A DNA stretch of 58,293 nt from an uncultured Veillonella sp. (GCA_900552715.1 USAV01000001.1:1-58293); one strand, 5' to 3'; positions 8,190 through 18,149 are shown, counted from the stretch's first letter. Numbers and translations are program-made. The notes: generated by a model from the sequence alone, not told the origin.

Positions 8190-9650
8190 ATGAATAAAAA
8201 GGTTTTATCCTTAGGTGTAATGCTCTCCTTAGCTACTACAGGTGCAATGGCTGCTGATGTAGTTACAACTTCCGTTAATAATGGAGACCAATTAAGCAAA
8301 TATCAAAAAGAAGCGATTCAATTAACACAAAAGCAATTAGCTGAAAAATCTGTTCAAGATAGCAAAACATATGAGAGCAAATTGGACCTCGATGAGTCTC
8401 GTACCATAGAGTTGGCGTTGGCGAATAACCGCACTGCAAAACAAACTAAATGGGGCTATGAAGCTGCTAAATCTGCAGTGAGCCAAGTAGCAGCAGGCAA
8501 GAACCCTAGTGTTAAATATGAGTGGTCTGCTCAAAAAACAGGTGGCGATACTGGACGCAGCAAGCGTGGTAGCCATGACTTCTCCATCAGTGCTCCTGTA
8601 TTTAATCCTCAACTTGATGCAAGCATTGATGCTGCACGTTATACCCGTGAAGGTACTGGCGCTAGCTATGAAGAAGCCTTGCAACAAGCGAAATATGATG
8701 CTATTAGTGGCTACTATACATTGATCATGAACCGTAATCTTGTTGATGTGGCTCAACAAGCTGTTAAAGATTACCAAGGTCATGTAACAAATGTGCAAGC
8801 TCAATATAATGTTGGCTTGGTAGCAAGTTCTGATGTATTGGCTGCTAAAACAAATCTTGCTGATTCTGAAACAAATCTTGTGAAAGCGCAAAATTCTGCT
8901 AATTTAGCAGAGGCTAGCTTGAATCAAGTCATTGCATATCCTGTACAAACAGCTATCAACACAGCAGAACATGACTTACAATATAAACCTTACAATGTGA
9001 CATTGGAACAAGCTAAAGCATATGCGTTGCTTCACCGTTCTGCCCTTGTAAAATCTGCGCTTGATGTAAAATCTGCAGAAGAGGCTGTAAAATCCGCTAA
9101 ATCTGGCTACTTACCAACGGTAGCGGTAAAAGCAGGTCGTGGTTATGCCGATCCAGATGGTTACTTCGGCACAAGTACAAAATCCTGGAGTGTAGGTGCT
9201 ATTGCATCTTGGAGTCTCTGGGATGGCGGTGCTACACAAAATGCTATTAAAAAAGCAAATGCACAACTTGAACAAGCAAAAGAGGCTAATTTAGCTACTG
9301 TTGATGCTGTATTATTAGCAGTGCAAAAAGCATACTTGAATTTACGTTCTGCAGAGCAAACAATCCAAAGCACTCAAACTGCAGTTGCTCAAGGTCAAGA
9401 AAGCTTCCGTATTGCTACACTTCGCTATCGCGCAGGGGTTGGTACAAACCTTGATGTACTCGATGCGGAAACTAAATTAACAGATGCTCGTAATAACTAT
9501 GTACAAGCTCTTTATAATTACAATATTAGCATTGCAGCTCTTGAACAATTGACAGGTGTTCCATTGAATACTCCAGTTGGACAAGGTGCAGAAATTATTG
9601 CAAACAGTGGTGCAGCTGAACAATTAGCACAACTTGGTGGCAATCAATAA
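8190..9650 (+). CDS. tolC: TolC-family outer-membrane efflux/channel protein
   Basis: 486 residues with a signal peptide (VLSLGVMLSLATTGAMAA). Contains two repeats typical of the outer-membrane efflux protein family: SRTIELALANNRTAKQTKW..., and a second half with RYRAGVGTNLDVLDAETKLTDARNNY. Long Ala/Gln-rich helices are consistent with the periplasmic tunnel. I chose the ATG at 8190 because GGAGG ends 8 nt before it and the signal peptide starts there; the upstream GTG at 8169 would add seven residues ahead of the signal. Last gene of the mla operon, followed at once by a strong terminator. No adaptor or RND pump gene is adjacent, so the partner is unknown. Confidence 0.9.
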   Translation: MNKKVLSLGVMLSLATTGAMAADVVTTSVNNGDQLSKYQKEAIQLTQKQLAEKSVQDSKTYESKLDLDESRTIELALANNRTAKQTKWGYEAAKSAVSQVAAGKNPSVKYEWSAQKTGGDTGRSKRGSHDFSISAPVFNPQLDASIDAARYTREGTGASYEEALQQAKYDAISGYYTLIMNRNLVDVAQQAVKDYQGHVTNVQAQYNVGLVASSDVLAAKTNLADSETNLVKAQNSANLAEASLNQVIAYPVQTAINTAEHDLQYKPYNVTLEQAKAYALLHRSALVKSALDVKSAEEAVKSAKSGYLPTVAVKAGRGYADPDGYFGTSTKSWSVGAIASWSLWDGGATQNAIKKANAQLEQAKEANLATVDAVLLAVQKAYLNLRSAEQTIQSTQTAVAQGQESFRIATLRYRAGVGTNLDVLDAETKLTDARNNYVQALYNYNISIAALEQLTGVPLNTPVGQGAEIIANSGAAEQLAQLGGNQ

Positions 9651-9660
9651 TAGAATACTA

Positions 9661-9688
9661 AAAAAGACGACTTCGGTCGTCTTTTTTT
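9661..9688 (+). terminator. Rho-independent terminator of the mla-tolC operon
   Basis: Eleven-base-pair stem 9661-9671/9676-9686 around a TTCG tetraloop, with a T run to 9688. Confidence 0.95.
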
Positions 9689-9851
9689 GTTATAGATTTA
9701 TAAAGCGTAAATTCATTGTATATTTTCATTTTTATGTTATGGTAATGTTTAAAATAATTTTATCTGTAGTTATTGCAGAAAATGATTAGTAAAAAAATAT
9801 ATTAGTTTTATAAAATTTACCCTTAAAATACTATAGTTATTACTTTGTGTG

Positions 9852-9860
9852 TGGTAAGAT
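9852..9860 (+). promoter_or_regulatory. Possible extended -10 promoter of tamB
   Basis: TGG followed by TAAGAT at 9855-9860, 45 nt before the ATG. No convincing -35 at the right distance. The rest of the 217-nt gap after the terminator is AT-rich and shows nothing else. Confidence 0.35.
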
Positions 9861-9905
9861 TAGTATATATATTTATATTATTCATAATGTGTATGGGAGA
9901 TCATT

Positions 9906-12900
9906 ATGACCCGTAAAAAGTGGTGTCTCATAGGGGCTGCAATTTTAGGCTTATCTGCAGTTGGTGCTAGTATAAACCCTATAGCTCAGACCTATGTAGC
10001 ACCTATGGTTAAAGAACAAGTAAATAATGCCATAAACGGATCTGTGGACTATGATTCTCTTCGTATCAATTGGAATGGTGATGTAGTTTTATCAGATGTG
10101 GTGATTAAAGATCGGGATGGTCACTTAGTAGGGACGGCACAAGATGTAGCCGTTGGGGTTAAACTATCTGCATTACCAAGTATAATTGGGGGTAATACAT
10201 CAGGGGCAACAGCTATATCGACTGTTACTGTAGAGGCACCTGATCTTCATATATGGCAATTGAACGATGGATCTTGGAGTATAGAAAAATTAGTAAAACC
10301 ATCTGATCCGAATAAATCGGGTGGTTTTGATGGTGATATTACCATTAATAATGGCCATGTAGCGCTGCGCACTAAAGATGGCGTTAAACGCAATGTTGAA
10401 AACCTTGATGGCACCGTTGCTCTTAATATGAGTGGTATGTCCAAAGGGGCATTTACAGCTGATGTAGATGGTTCATCTGTCCTTGTAAATGGCAAAATAG
10501 ATATGGACGATGTATCTAATTTCGATGTCTTTGTACAAGCCGATGAAATTGATACTGCTGGTATTATGAGCTTTATTCCGTTGCGCAAAGATCTTGTTGT
10601 TACGAAGGGGAAATTACAAGATTTACATCTCAATGTTAAAAGTGAAGATGGACAATATATTATGAGTGGCAATGTAGGCTTTAAAGGTTTAACAGGCACT
10701 TATAAGCGGGGCAATACGATGTATACCATTACTGATGGTGAAGGTCGTATTATGCTCAATCATGACCAAATTGTTATTAGCCACAGCTCTTGGCGTATCA
10801 ATGATCAAGCAGCTAAGCTTAATGGTCTCGTTACCTTGGGGAAAGACGAAGAATATCTTAATCTTAATGTTGTAGCAGATAAGGTAAATCTAGAAGCCAT
10901 TACAGATGTGGGGGTTACTGGTATTGTCGGTGGTCGTGCTCATATTGGAGGCACTACTGTAGCGCCGCGGGTGGATGCAACCATAGGCAGTGATGGTATT
11001 TCTTATAAAGGGTACCATGTGGATCGCGTACAGGGAAATGTAGTATACGATAATGGATTAGTTCGTATCGATGATGCTCAATTGTCTATTGGCGCTGGTA
11101 ATGCTAAAGTTAAAGGTCAATACGTCGTAGATACAGGTGATTTTGACGCTATTGCTGATGTTCATGCCTTATCGTTAGATGCTTTTACACAAGATTTGAC
11201 GATGCCTATTACGGGAACTATTGATGGAGAAATCCACGTTTTGGGTAAGAATAATCAAGTTACAGATCTTGTAGGCGCTGTTCAGGGCCATCAGATTGGG
11301 GTCCGTGGTATAGTGTTAGATTCTGTAAAAGCGGATCTAACCCATAGTGACAATCTTACCAATATAACTATGGTTGGAAATATGGGAACTGGATCCTTTA
11401 GTGGATATGGTTCTATTCAAAATGGTCAAGTGGATGCCACAATTTCTGGTAATGCGTTACCGTTAACATCACTTAGTTCAATCATAGGTGACGATGTTGC
11501 TGGTACTGTTAGCACATCTATTAATGTAAAAGGCGCCTTAGATAATCCTAATGTGACTGGTACTGTATGGGGGCAAGAGGTTCTCTATAAGGGTGCTCAT
11601 TTTAATGATATTCATAGTGATATTACTTTAGACAATCATGTTCTAACAATTACAAATGGTCATATTGGTGACGGTAGTGGTGGCTATGATATTACCGGTT
11701 GGTATAATATCAATACTGACGCCCTAGATTTAAATGCTAAAGCTCGTGCTGTACGTATTGAAAATCTAATTCGTCCTGTAACCGATATTCCTATTACAGG
11801 ATGGTTTGAAACTGATAACCATATAACTGGGACTGTAGCCAATCCTATTGTAGAAGGCCGAGCTCATTTATGGGATGGGTCTGCATATGGCAAACTTATA
11901 ACTAACGCTTTTGCAAAGTATAACTATAAAAATGAAAGATTAGAATTTTATCGCTTTGATATTGAAGGTTATGGTGCGACTATTACCGGTGGCGGTACTG
12001 TATCAAAAGAGGCTATTAATATTGATTTTGAAGGTAAGAAAATCGATATGGGGAGATTGCTCATCAATACCGACTATAAGGTGGATGGTTTACTAGCAGG
12101 CCGTGGTACTATAACAGGTTCTATGGATAACCCTCAGTTTAATGGTTACATTTTATCTGATGCTTTATCTATAAATGGGCAATTATTGACTGATATTCAT
12201 GGCCACGTGTATGCAGATAAATCCGTCGTAAATGTACAAGATTTTTCGTTTGCTGAATCAAATGGTGGTCGTTATGTTGCCAAAGGTGGCATGAAGCTCG
12301 ATGATAGTAAACAGTTATTTGGTGTTTTAGATGTTACCAATGGTAGTGTAAAGAACTTATTGGCTTTATTAGATCGAGCTGATGAGCACCTCGATGGTCA
12401 ATTAAATGGCTCTGTTGAAATTGGAGGTACGAAGGACAATCCAAGTGTTATTGTAAATGGTAAAATTAACGATGTTAGCATTGATGATAAGGTAGTAGGG
12501 GATGCAACAATTGATGCTAGCCTAGCTAATCGTAAGTTTAAAATTACCACTTTAAAACTACCTGTTGGTGAGGGCCTCATTGCTATGGGTGGTACTTTGG
12601 ATCTCGATGGGCAAGCTGATTTACAAGTAGCCTTAAAGGATGTCGACATAGTGCCATTCTTACCACTTGTAGGTAAGGATATTCAAGCAACAGGCTGGGT
12701 AACAGGTGTTGTGAATGTTACTGGAGAAACTAAAAATCCTAAGGTGGAATTATCTGGTGCAGTAGAGTCCGGTTCGTTCAATGGAATTGGTATTGATGAA
12801 GGCTTTGCGTTGGCTACAATGCAAGATCATGTCATTCAAATCCAACGTATTCAAGGCGCTAAAGGAGGCTATAAGCTCAGTATTTATGGTAAAATTCCAT

Positions 12901-14192
12901 TGGCGGCTCTTTATACATCTGGTTATTTAGAAGCTAGTGATGCTAAATCTATGGATGTAACAATTGACTTTAACGAAGCAGATATGGCTGTTATTCCTCT
13001 TGTTACTACTAGTGTTAAAGATGCAACGGGGCCGTTAAAGGGTGCAATTAGGCTTACAGGGACTATAGACCAACCTGAGGCATACGGCACAGTATCTGTA
13101 CGTAATGGTACTATGAAATTGGCCAATGTAGATAATGAAATTACTGGTATTGACGGAGATTTAATCTTCTCTGGACAACAAGGGGATTTCCAATCTCGTA
13201 TCAATATGGGGAAAGGTAGTGCTGGTTTAGCTGCTAAGGTAAATTGGTCTGGTCATGAGCTTACCAACTATAAGGCTGCCGTTCAACTTGATGGACTCGA
13301 TGTTCGTAGCGAATATGTGAGAGGCCCATTAAATGGTGAACTTTACATTGCGGAACGTGATGGATTACCTACCTTGATAGGTAATTTGGACCTAGAAAAC
13401 ATCCAATTTAAGATTCCTCTTTCCTTGCAGTCTAGTGAAAGTAGCACCAACATGGGTGTAGATGTTAATATTCATGCTGGCAAGGGCGTACGCTTATATG
13501 ATCGAACTCTATATAACATGTTTATCGGTGGTGATGTTCATTTCGGTGGCACATTACAAAACCCAACTGCTAGTGGCCAGTTCGATGTTAAATCTGGTAC
13601 GTTCAAATACTTAAGTCATGTATTTAATATTACGAAGGGGAATGCACACTTTGTAGGTGGTTCCTATTTACCAAACTTACAATTAGAGGCTGAAACGAAT
13701 GTAAGCAACTACAATATTATGCTTGGTGTAAAAGGGACTGTAGACCATATGGATCTTACTTTGTCGTCTAATCCTAGTTTGTCTAGAAAGCAAATTATTT
13801 CCATGTTAACCTTTGGTCGTGGTGCAGATTCAAATAGTAGTACATTGACAAATGATGATGTGAATGCTGTTGCTACAGCAGGTTTACAAATGTTTGCCTT
13901 TGGCTATGTGCAAGATGCATTGCAAAATACATTAGGTTTAGATCGGATTAATATTACGACAGGTTCCATTGATCCTGATGAACCAACTAATAGGGCAACA
14001 GCAGGTAATTACAACATTGAAATTGGCAAGTATATTGTGCCAAAGGTAATGCTTACTTATTCTCAAGGTATCAATAATAAACAAAATAAATATGGTGTTG
14101 AGTATTCTGTAAAACGAAACCTCAAGTTCACTGCATGGCGTACATCGCAAGGAAACAATTATTTAGGTGGTCGTTGGACAAGAAGCTTCTAA
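9906..14192 (+). CDS. tamB: TamB-family translocation/assembly module protein
   Basis: Very large periplasmic bridge protein (1428 residues; E. coli TamB about 1260) anchored by an N-terminal helix at residues 5-23. The body is a long run of beta-strand units of the AsmA/TamB type with repeating patterns such as ITGTVANPIVEGRA and LNGSVEIGGTKDNPSV. The C-terminal about 300 residues match the TamB (DUF490) domain, including GTLQNPTASGQFDVKSGTFKYL-like and SNPSLSRKQIISMLTFGRG segments, and end in ...GRWTRSF. Such proteins form a hydrophobic groove that carries phospholipids between membranes. Own leader with GGGAG 6 nt before the ATG. Lies between the mla operon and bamA. Strong call; lipid transport is family knowledge. 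Confidence 0.95.
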   Translation: MTRKKWCLIGAAILGLSAVGASINPIAQTYVAPMVKEQVNNAINGSVDYDSLRINWNGDVVLSDVVIKDRDGHLVGTAQDVAVGVKLSALPSIIGGNTSGATAISTVTVEAPDLHIWQLNDGSWSIEKLVKPSDPNKSGGFDGDITINNGHVALRTKDGVKRNVENLDGTVALNMSGMSKGAFTADVDGSSVLVNGKIDMDDVSNFDVFVQADEIDTAGIMSFIPLRKDLVVTKGKLQDLHLNVKSEDGQYIMSGNVGFKGLTGTYKRGNTMYTITDGEGRIMLNHDQIVISHSSWRINDQAAKLNGLVTLGKDEEYLNLNVVADKVNLEAITDVGVTGIVGGRAHIGGTTVAPRVDATIGSDGISYKGYHVDRVQGNVVYDNGLVRIDDAQLSIGAGNAKVKGQYVVDTGDFDAIADVHALSLDAFTQDLTMPITGTIDGEIHVLGKNNQVTDLVGAVQGHQIGVRGIVLDSVKADLTHSDNLTNITMVGNMGTGSFSGYGSIQNGQVDATISGNALPLTSLSSIIGDDVAGTVSTSINVKGALDNPNVTGTVWGQEVLYKGAHFNDIHSDITLDNHVLTITNGHIGDGSGGYDITGWYNINTDALDLNAKARAVRIENLIRPVTDIPITGWFETDNHITGTVANPIVEGRAHLWDGSAYGKLITNAFAKYNYKNERLEFYRFDIEGYGATITGGGTVSKEAINIDFEGKKIDMGRLLINTDYKVDGLLAGRGTITGSMDNPQFNGYILSDALSINGQLLTDIHGHVYADKSVVNVQDFSFAESNGGRYVAKGGMKLDDSKQLFGVLDVTNGSVKNLLALLDRADEHLDGQLNGSVEIGGTKDNPSVIVNGKINDVSIDDKVVGDATIDASLANRKFKITTLKLPVGEGLIAMGGTLDLDGQADLQVALKDVDIVPFLPLVGKDIQATGWVTGVVNVTGETKNPKVELSGAVESGSFNGIGIDEGFALATMQDHVIQIQRIQGAKGGYKLSIYGKIPLAALYTSGYLEASDAKSMDVTIDFNEADMAVIPLVTTSVKDATGPLKGAIRLTGTIDQPEAYGTVSVRNGTMKLANVDNEITGIDGDLIFSGQQGDFQSRINMGKGSAGLAAKVNWSGHELTNYKAAVQLDGLDVRSEYVRGPLNGELYIAERDGLPTLIGNLDLENIQFKIPLSLQSSESSTNMGVDVNIHAGKGVRLYDRTLYNMFIGGDVHFGGTLQNPTASGQFDVKSGTFKYLSHVFNITKGNAHFVGGSYLPNLQLEAETNVSNYNIMLGVKGTVDHMDLTLSSNPSLSRKQIISMLTFGRGADSNSSTLTNDDVNAVATAGLQMFAFGYVQDALQNTLGLDRINITTGSIDPDEPTNRATAGNYNIEIGKYIVPKVMLTYSQGINNKQNKYGVEYSVKRNLKFTAWRTSQGNNYLGGRWTRSF

Positions 14193-14197
14193 GTTTA

Positions 14198-14240
14198 TGG
14201 CTAGAGTGTGCAAATCCCATGGGTATGCACATTCTAGTCA
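14198..14240 (+). other. Long hairpin after tamB without a T tract
   Basis: Arms 14198-14212 and 14226-14240 pair over 15 positions with two G-U wobbles. It is followed by TATTAATTTC, not a T run, so it is a poor intrinsic terminator. It could protect or process the tamB 3' end. Confidence 0.55.
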
Positions 14241-14290
14241 TATTAATTTCATAAAATTTGATTAATATAGTACTCATTCCCAGTATTTTA

Positions 14291-14299
14291 TGCTATAAT
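14291..14299 (+). promoter_or_regulatory. Extended -10 promoter of bamA
   Basis: TGC followed by a perfect TATAAT at 14294-14299, about 70 nt before the ATG. The -35 position (TACTCA at 14271-14276, 17-nt spacer) is poor, as expected for an extended -10 promoter. Confidence 0.62.
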
Positions 14300-14369
14300 A
14301 ATAAAGATTTATTAGTCTTTATAAAACAAGATGTAAACTTTTTATGGGGATGAGTTCTAGGAGGAATTT

Positions 14370-16541
14370 ATGTTTAAACCAAAAGCCTATAAAAGTATGC
14401 TTGCAGCATCCGTGTTGACTGCTGTCATGGGGACAGGCAGTGTATTTGCTGCAGAGGTACAAGCTGGCTATACTCCAGATTTAAATAACACAACAACAAC
14501 TAGTGCAGCAACTACTAATGATGCTACTACTACTCAAGCTGTTTACAATGCTGATGCAGCTACACCTGCAACAACACAAGATGAAACTGATGCAGCTATC
14601 TTAGCAGCTCGTGGTGATACAACTGTATCTAGCGATGGTACTGTAGTTAGAGGTTCTGACGGAACTGTTACAGTTAATAATGCTGCTTTGAAAACAGATG
14701 ACAAACAAGTAAAAATGGTGTCTAAAACTACTGGTGGTACTGACCTCGATAAGGCTGCTGAAAATGGCCAAACTCAAGCTGTTACAACTGTAGAAGCTCA
14801 ATATGTTACATCTGCTAATGCTGAGTCTATTAATCCATATGTAGGTAAATTGATTACTGGTTTATCTATTTCTGGTGTAACAGCTGAACAACAAGCACAA
14901 TTATTGCCTATCTTGACAGAAAAAATCGGCGATGCTGTATCTGTTGATGGTGTATTTAAAGACGTAACTAACCTTGGTAATACTGGTTACTTCTCTGAAG
15001 TAAACCCTGTATTTACAACAGTACCTGAAGGCGTTAAATTGGACTTTGCTGTTACAGTAAATCCAATTACTACTGGTGTAGCTTTCGAAGGTAATACAGT
15101 TTATACTTCTGAAGTATTGACTAAATTCATGGACCTTCAACCAGGTCAAGTTCTTAACTCTGTATACGTAGGCCAAAAGGTTCAAGGTATCAACGCAGCA
15201 TACGCTCGCGACGGCTATATGTTGGCACATGTTGATGGTATTCGCGTAGATGACCAAGGCGTGCTTCATGTTCATATCGTAGAAGGTATTGTTGAAGATA
15301 TCATTCCTGCTGGTAACAAGAAAACTCGCGATAAAGTTATTACTCGCGAATTCGTTCAAAAGAAAGGTAAACCTTTCAATAAATTCTTGGTACGCCGTTC
15401 TGTAGAACGCGTATACAACCTAGGCTTCTTTGATGATGTAAATGTTCGCATGTTGCCTGGCGATCAAGATCCTAACAATGTAATCATTGAAATCGATGTT
15501 TTGGAACATAAAACAGGTACTATTACATTAGGTGCTGGTTACTCCAAGTCTGATGGTTTGATGGGTATCATTGAATTTGGTGAAGATAACTTCCGCGGTA
15601 CTGGTGATAAATTCAAAGTTCACTGGGAAATCGGTGGTAAGAAAAAATATAAAAACTACCAAATCTCTTACTTGAAACCTTGGATTGATAGCAAAGGTAC
15701 ATCCTTGGGCTTCTCCTTCTTCAACCGTGAAGATGAATACACTGATTACAACGAAGATGGTAATGAAGTAGCTGAATATAACAAGAAATCTCGTGGTTTC
15801 AATATTTCCTTCGGTCGTCAAACAGGGGAATATACTCGTGATTACTTAACTCTTGAATCCCGTAAAGATTCTTATAAATGGGATGATGATGACAGCTCCG
15901 GCTTCCGTTATGATAAAAATGCGGGCAAAGGTAAAAATTGGAATAATGGTTCCTACAACTTTGCAAATGATAAATATGTAGATAAAAACTTTGGCCGTAT
16001 CAATTCCATTACATGGCAAAAGGTATACGATTCCCGTGATAATATTTATGAACCTACACGTGGTCGTCGTATTTCTTATACAGCACAATGGGCTGGTCAT
16101 GGCTTAGGCGGTGACTTCGACTTCTACAAATTCACAGCTGAAGCACGTATGTATAAAAAACTAGGTGCTAAGAATGTATTGGCATTCCGCGCGCGTGGTG
16201 GTTTTATCCAAGGTGATGCTCCTTATAGCCAATTGTTCACATTGGGGGGTGCAGACTCCTTACGTGGTTACGAAGATGATCAATTCCGTGGCAAGTATAT
16301 GTACAATGCTACATTGGAATTCCGCTTCCCAATCGTTAAAAAGGTTAGTGGTGTATTGTTCACTGATATCGGTGATGCATGGGATGCACCAAATGTATCT
16401 TGGTACAACAGCAAGAAAACATTTAACTATGGCGTTGGTGCTGGTGTTCGTATTACTACACCAATTGGCCCAGTTAAACTTGATTATGGCGTGGGTAAAC
16501 ATAAAAATAAATTCCACTTCAGTTTCGGCACACAATTCTAA
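14370..16541 (+). CDS. bamA: BamA/Omp85 outer-membrane assembly factor
   Basis: Omp85-family protein that inserts barrel proteins into the outer membrane. 723 residues. Signal peptide to about 27 (VFAA-EV), then an unusual Thr/Ala/Asp-rich low-complexity stretch (about 30-155). Next come about three POTRA-like units (about 161-231, 233-305, 306-388; for example GVAFEGNTVYTSEVL and RSVERVYNLGFFDDVNV) and a 16-strand-type barrel domain ending in Phe. The conserved LRGY motif that seals the barrel is present near residue 630 (GGADSLRGYEDDQFRG). E. coli BamA has five POTRAs. AGGAGG sits 5 nt before the ATG. Because tamB is adjacent, a TamA-like role is possible, but no other Omp85 gene is in the window and the OmpH genes next door favour BamA. 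Confidence 0.88.
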   Translation: MFKPKAYKSMLAASVLTAVMGTGSVFAAEVQAGYTPDLNNTTTTSAATTNDATTTQAVYNADAATPATTQDETDAAILAARGDTTVSSDGTVVRGSDGTVTVNNAALKTDDKQVKMVSKTTGGTDLDKAAENGQTQAVTTVEAQYVTSANAESINPYVGKLITGLSISGVTAEQQAQLLPILTEKIGDAVSVDGVFKDVTNLGNTGYFSEVNPVFTTVPEGVKLDFAVTVNPITTGVAFEGNTVYTSEVLTKFMDLQPGQVLNSVYVGQKVQGINAAYARDGYMLAHVDGIRVDDQGVLHVHIVEGIVEDIIPAGNKKTRDKVITREFVQKKGKPFNKFLVRRSVERVYNLGFFDDVNVRMLPGDQDPNNVIIEIDVLEHKTGTITLGAGYSKSDGLMGIIEFGEDNFRGTGDKFKVHWEIGGKKKYKNYQISYLKPWIDSKGTSLGFSFFNREDEYTDYNEDGNEVAEYNKKSRGFNISFGRQTGEYTRDYLTLESRKDSYKWDDDDSSGFRYDKNAGKGKNWNNGSYNFANDKYVDKNFGRINSITWQKVYDSRDNIYEPTRGRRISYTAQWAGHGLGGDFDFYKFTAEARMYKKLGAKNVLAFRARGGFIQGDAPYSQLFTLGGADSLRGYEDDQFRGKYMYNATLEFRFPIVKKVSGVLFTDIGDAWDAPNVSWYNSKKTFNYGVGAGVRITTPIGPVKLDYGVGKHKNKFHFSFGTQF

Positions 16542-16564
16542 TATAGTAAATGTATATGGTGGAG

Positions 16565-16586
16565 GCCTCTTTTCTAAAGAGGCTTT
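16565..16586 (+). terminator. Weak terminator-like hairpin between bamA and the OmpH genes
   Basis: Eight-base-pair stem 16565-16572/16576-16583, three-base loop, only TTT behind it. Likely a partial terminator or processing site that sets the bamA to ompH expression ratio (inference). Confidence 0.45.
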
Positions 16587-16648
16587 CACCAATATCTCTA
16601 TATGGCATCCTTTGATGCAGTAATTTAAAGAAATGAGGGCACTCTATT

Positions 16649-17137
16649 ATGATGCGAATGATGAACAACAAGGCGAATGTGAAAATCTTTTCCATCGTCA
16701 TTGCTGCTATTTTTATTATTGGTATTGGCGCATTAGCGTATACACAAATGGCTACACCAAGCGGTAATAGTGGTAATAGTACAATTGGTGTTATCGATAC
16801 ATCTCGTATGATGTCTCAAGATAATCCAATTTATATCTCTGCAGCTCAGGAATACATGAGCTATCAAAGCCAATTACAACAAGAAACACAAGCTAAAATT
16901 GATGCAGCACAAGATGATGCGACTAAACAAAAGCTCGCTGAAGAAGCACGTCAAAACTTAGCAAAAAAAGATCAAGAAATTGCTAAATCTGTTCAAGATA
17001 AAGCTATGGAAGCTGCAAAAGCAGTGGGCGACGCTAAAGGTCTTAGCGTTGTTATGACTAAAGACACAGTACTATACGGTGGCGTTGATATTACAGATCA
17101 AGTATTAAAAAAACTAGCTACTGATGCAAAAAAATAA
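16649..17137 (+). CDS. OmpH/Skp-family periplasmic chaperone, first of three
   Basis: 162 residues. One N-terminal hydrophobic segment (about 12-33) that may stay as an anchor, since no clear cleavage site follows. Then the OmpH pattern: a short strand (IGVIDTSRMM), a long charged coiled coil (about 70-130), and a closing strand (GLSVVMTKDTVLYGGVDITDQVLKKL). Skp proteins form trimeric jaws that hold unfolded outer-membrane proteins for BamA. GAGGG precedes the ATG; the next codon is also ATG, so the start may be three bases later. Followed by two more members 29 and 11 nt apart. Confidence 0.85.
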   Translation: MMRMMNNKANVKIFSIVIAAIFIIGIGALAYTQMATPSGNSGNSTIGVIDTSRMMSQDNPIYISAAQEYMSYQSQLQQETQAKIDAAQDDATKQKLAEEARQNLAKKDQEIAKSVQDKAMEAAKAVGDAKGLSVVMTKDTVLYGGVDITDQVLKKLATDAKK

Positions 17138-17166
17138 ACTGTAGTTCTATGTAAGGGAGAACGACA

Positions 17167-18138
17167 ATGAACGGGAAAAAACGATATATCGGATTTGCCA
17201 TATTTCTCGTTGTTGCATTATGTGCTATGGTTTGGGCCTATGGATTTGTGACAAATCGTCAGCAGAGTCCTGATGGGGTATCAATAGGTGTTGTACGTAT
17301 TGATGATGTATTAGAATTTAATCCTTCTTATGAGGATTATAAACAAGCTAAAAATGAATTGGATCTTTTGCAACGTCAATATGAATTAGAACAACAAGCT
17401 TTAAATGCCAAGTCAGAGACACAAGAGGAACAGTTGAAATCTCTTGCATTAGATTCAACCTTGTCAGATGCTCTTACGGTGGAATTGCAAACTCGTATTG
17501 CAACAAAAGAAAATGAATTGAATCAGCAATTGAATGCAAAACGAAACGAACTTACTCAAAAATATTTGTCGGAATTAAAGGTTAGTTCCAATGAATATGA
17601 TCTTGAAATCGTTAATCTCCAATTAGATTTATATGCTTATGATGCTCGTGTGTATATTGATGATGCACAAAAGCAAGCAGCTATGGCAGAGAAGGCTAAG
17701 AAAGAGGAGCGATTAAAGGAATTATTAGCTAAGAGAAAACCATCGAATCTTGATGTAGACTCTATTAAGGCTAAAGTACAGGCAGAACTTGCGCCTATGC
17801 AACAAAAAGGTCAAGAAGAACTTAACCAATATGCTGCATCCTTACAAAAGGAATTGGCGGCTAAACGAGATACTATGGTTCAACAACAAGCACAATCGAT
17901 CATTGCTAATAATAACTTACCTGTAGCACAGGATTGGAATGATTCTTGGGCTAAAAAGCTTTCAGATAAAGAAGCTGAAGTGAGTGCACTTCATGAAGCC
18001 ATTTTAGAAGATGTTCGTATGCGCGTAGCAATTATTGCAGAGGAACAACATTTGGATTTAGTCATCATCGATGATGGTGGTAATATTAAGGGGCTTGATA
18101 TTACTGATGCAGTGAAGGCGTCCTATCGAGTTCAATAA
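17167..18138 (+). CDS. OmpH/Skp-family protein, long form, second of three
   Basis: 323 residues, about twice a normal Skp. N-terminal membrane segment (about 6-26), then GVVRIDDVLEFNP, which matches the OmpH opening strand. A very long Gln/Lys/Glu-rich coiled coil runs from about 55 to 275. The ending AEEQHLDLVIIDDGGNIKGLDITDAV is the OmpH closing strand. A likely pause in the coiled coil around residues 185-205 suggests internal duplication of the arms. Membrane-anchored, periplasm-facing (prediction). Sits 29 nt after the first and 11 nt before the third OmpH-like gene. Confidence 0.8.
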   Translation: MNGKKRYIGFAIFLVVALCAMVWAYGFVTNRQQSPDGVSIGVVRIDDVLEFNPSYEDYKQAKNELDLLQRQYELEQQALNAKSETQEEQLKSLALDSTLSDALTVELQTRIATKENELNQQLNAKRNELTQKYLSELKVSSNEYDLEIVNLQLDLYAYDARVYIDDAQKQAAMAEKAKKEERLKELLAKRKPSNLDVDSIKAKVQAELAPMQQKGQEELNQYAASLQKELAAKRDTMVQQQAQSIIANNNLPVAQDWNDSWAKKLSDKEAEVSALHEAILEDVRMRVAIIAEEQHLDLVIIDDGGNIKGLDITDAVKASYRVQ

Positions 18139-18149
18139 GGAGTTATATT

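Noticed and set aside
8337..8891. An antisense frame of 184 codons within the TolC-family gene.
   Set aside because: Shadow of a well-supported gene; composition is Cys/Ile/Phe-rich and unlike a real protein.
16165..16623. A plus-strand frame of 152 codons running from the end of bamA into the gap.
   Set aside because: It lies mostly inside bamA in another frame, lacks a ribosome site and has no family features.
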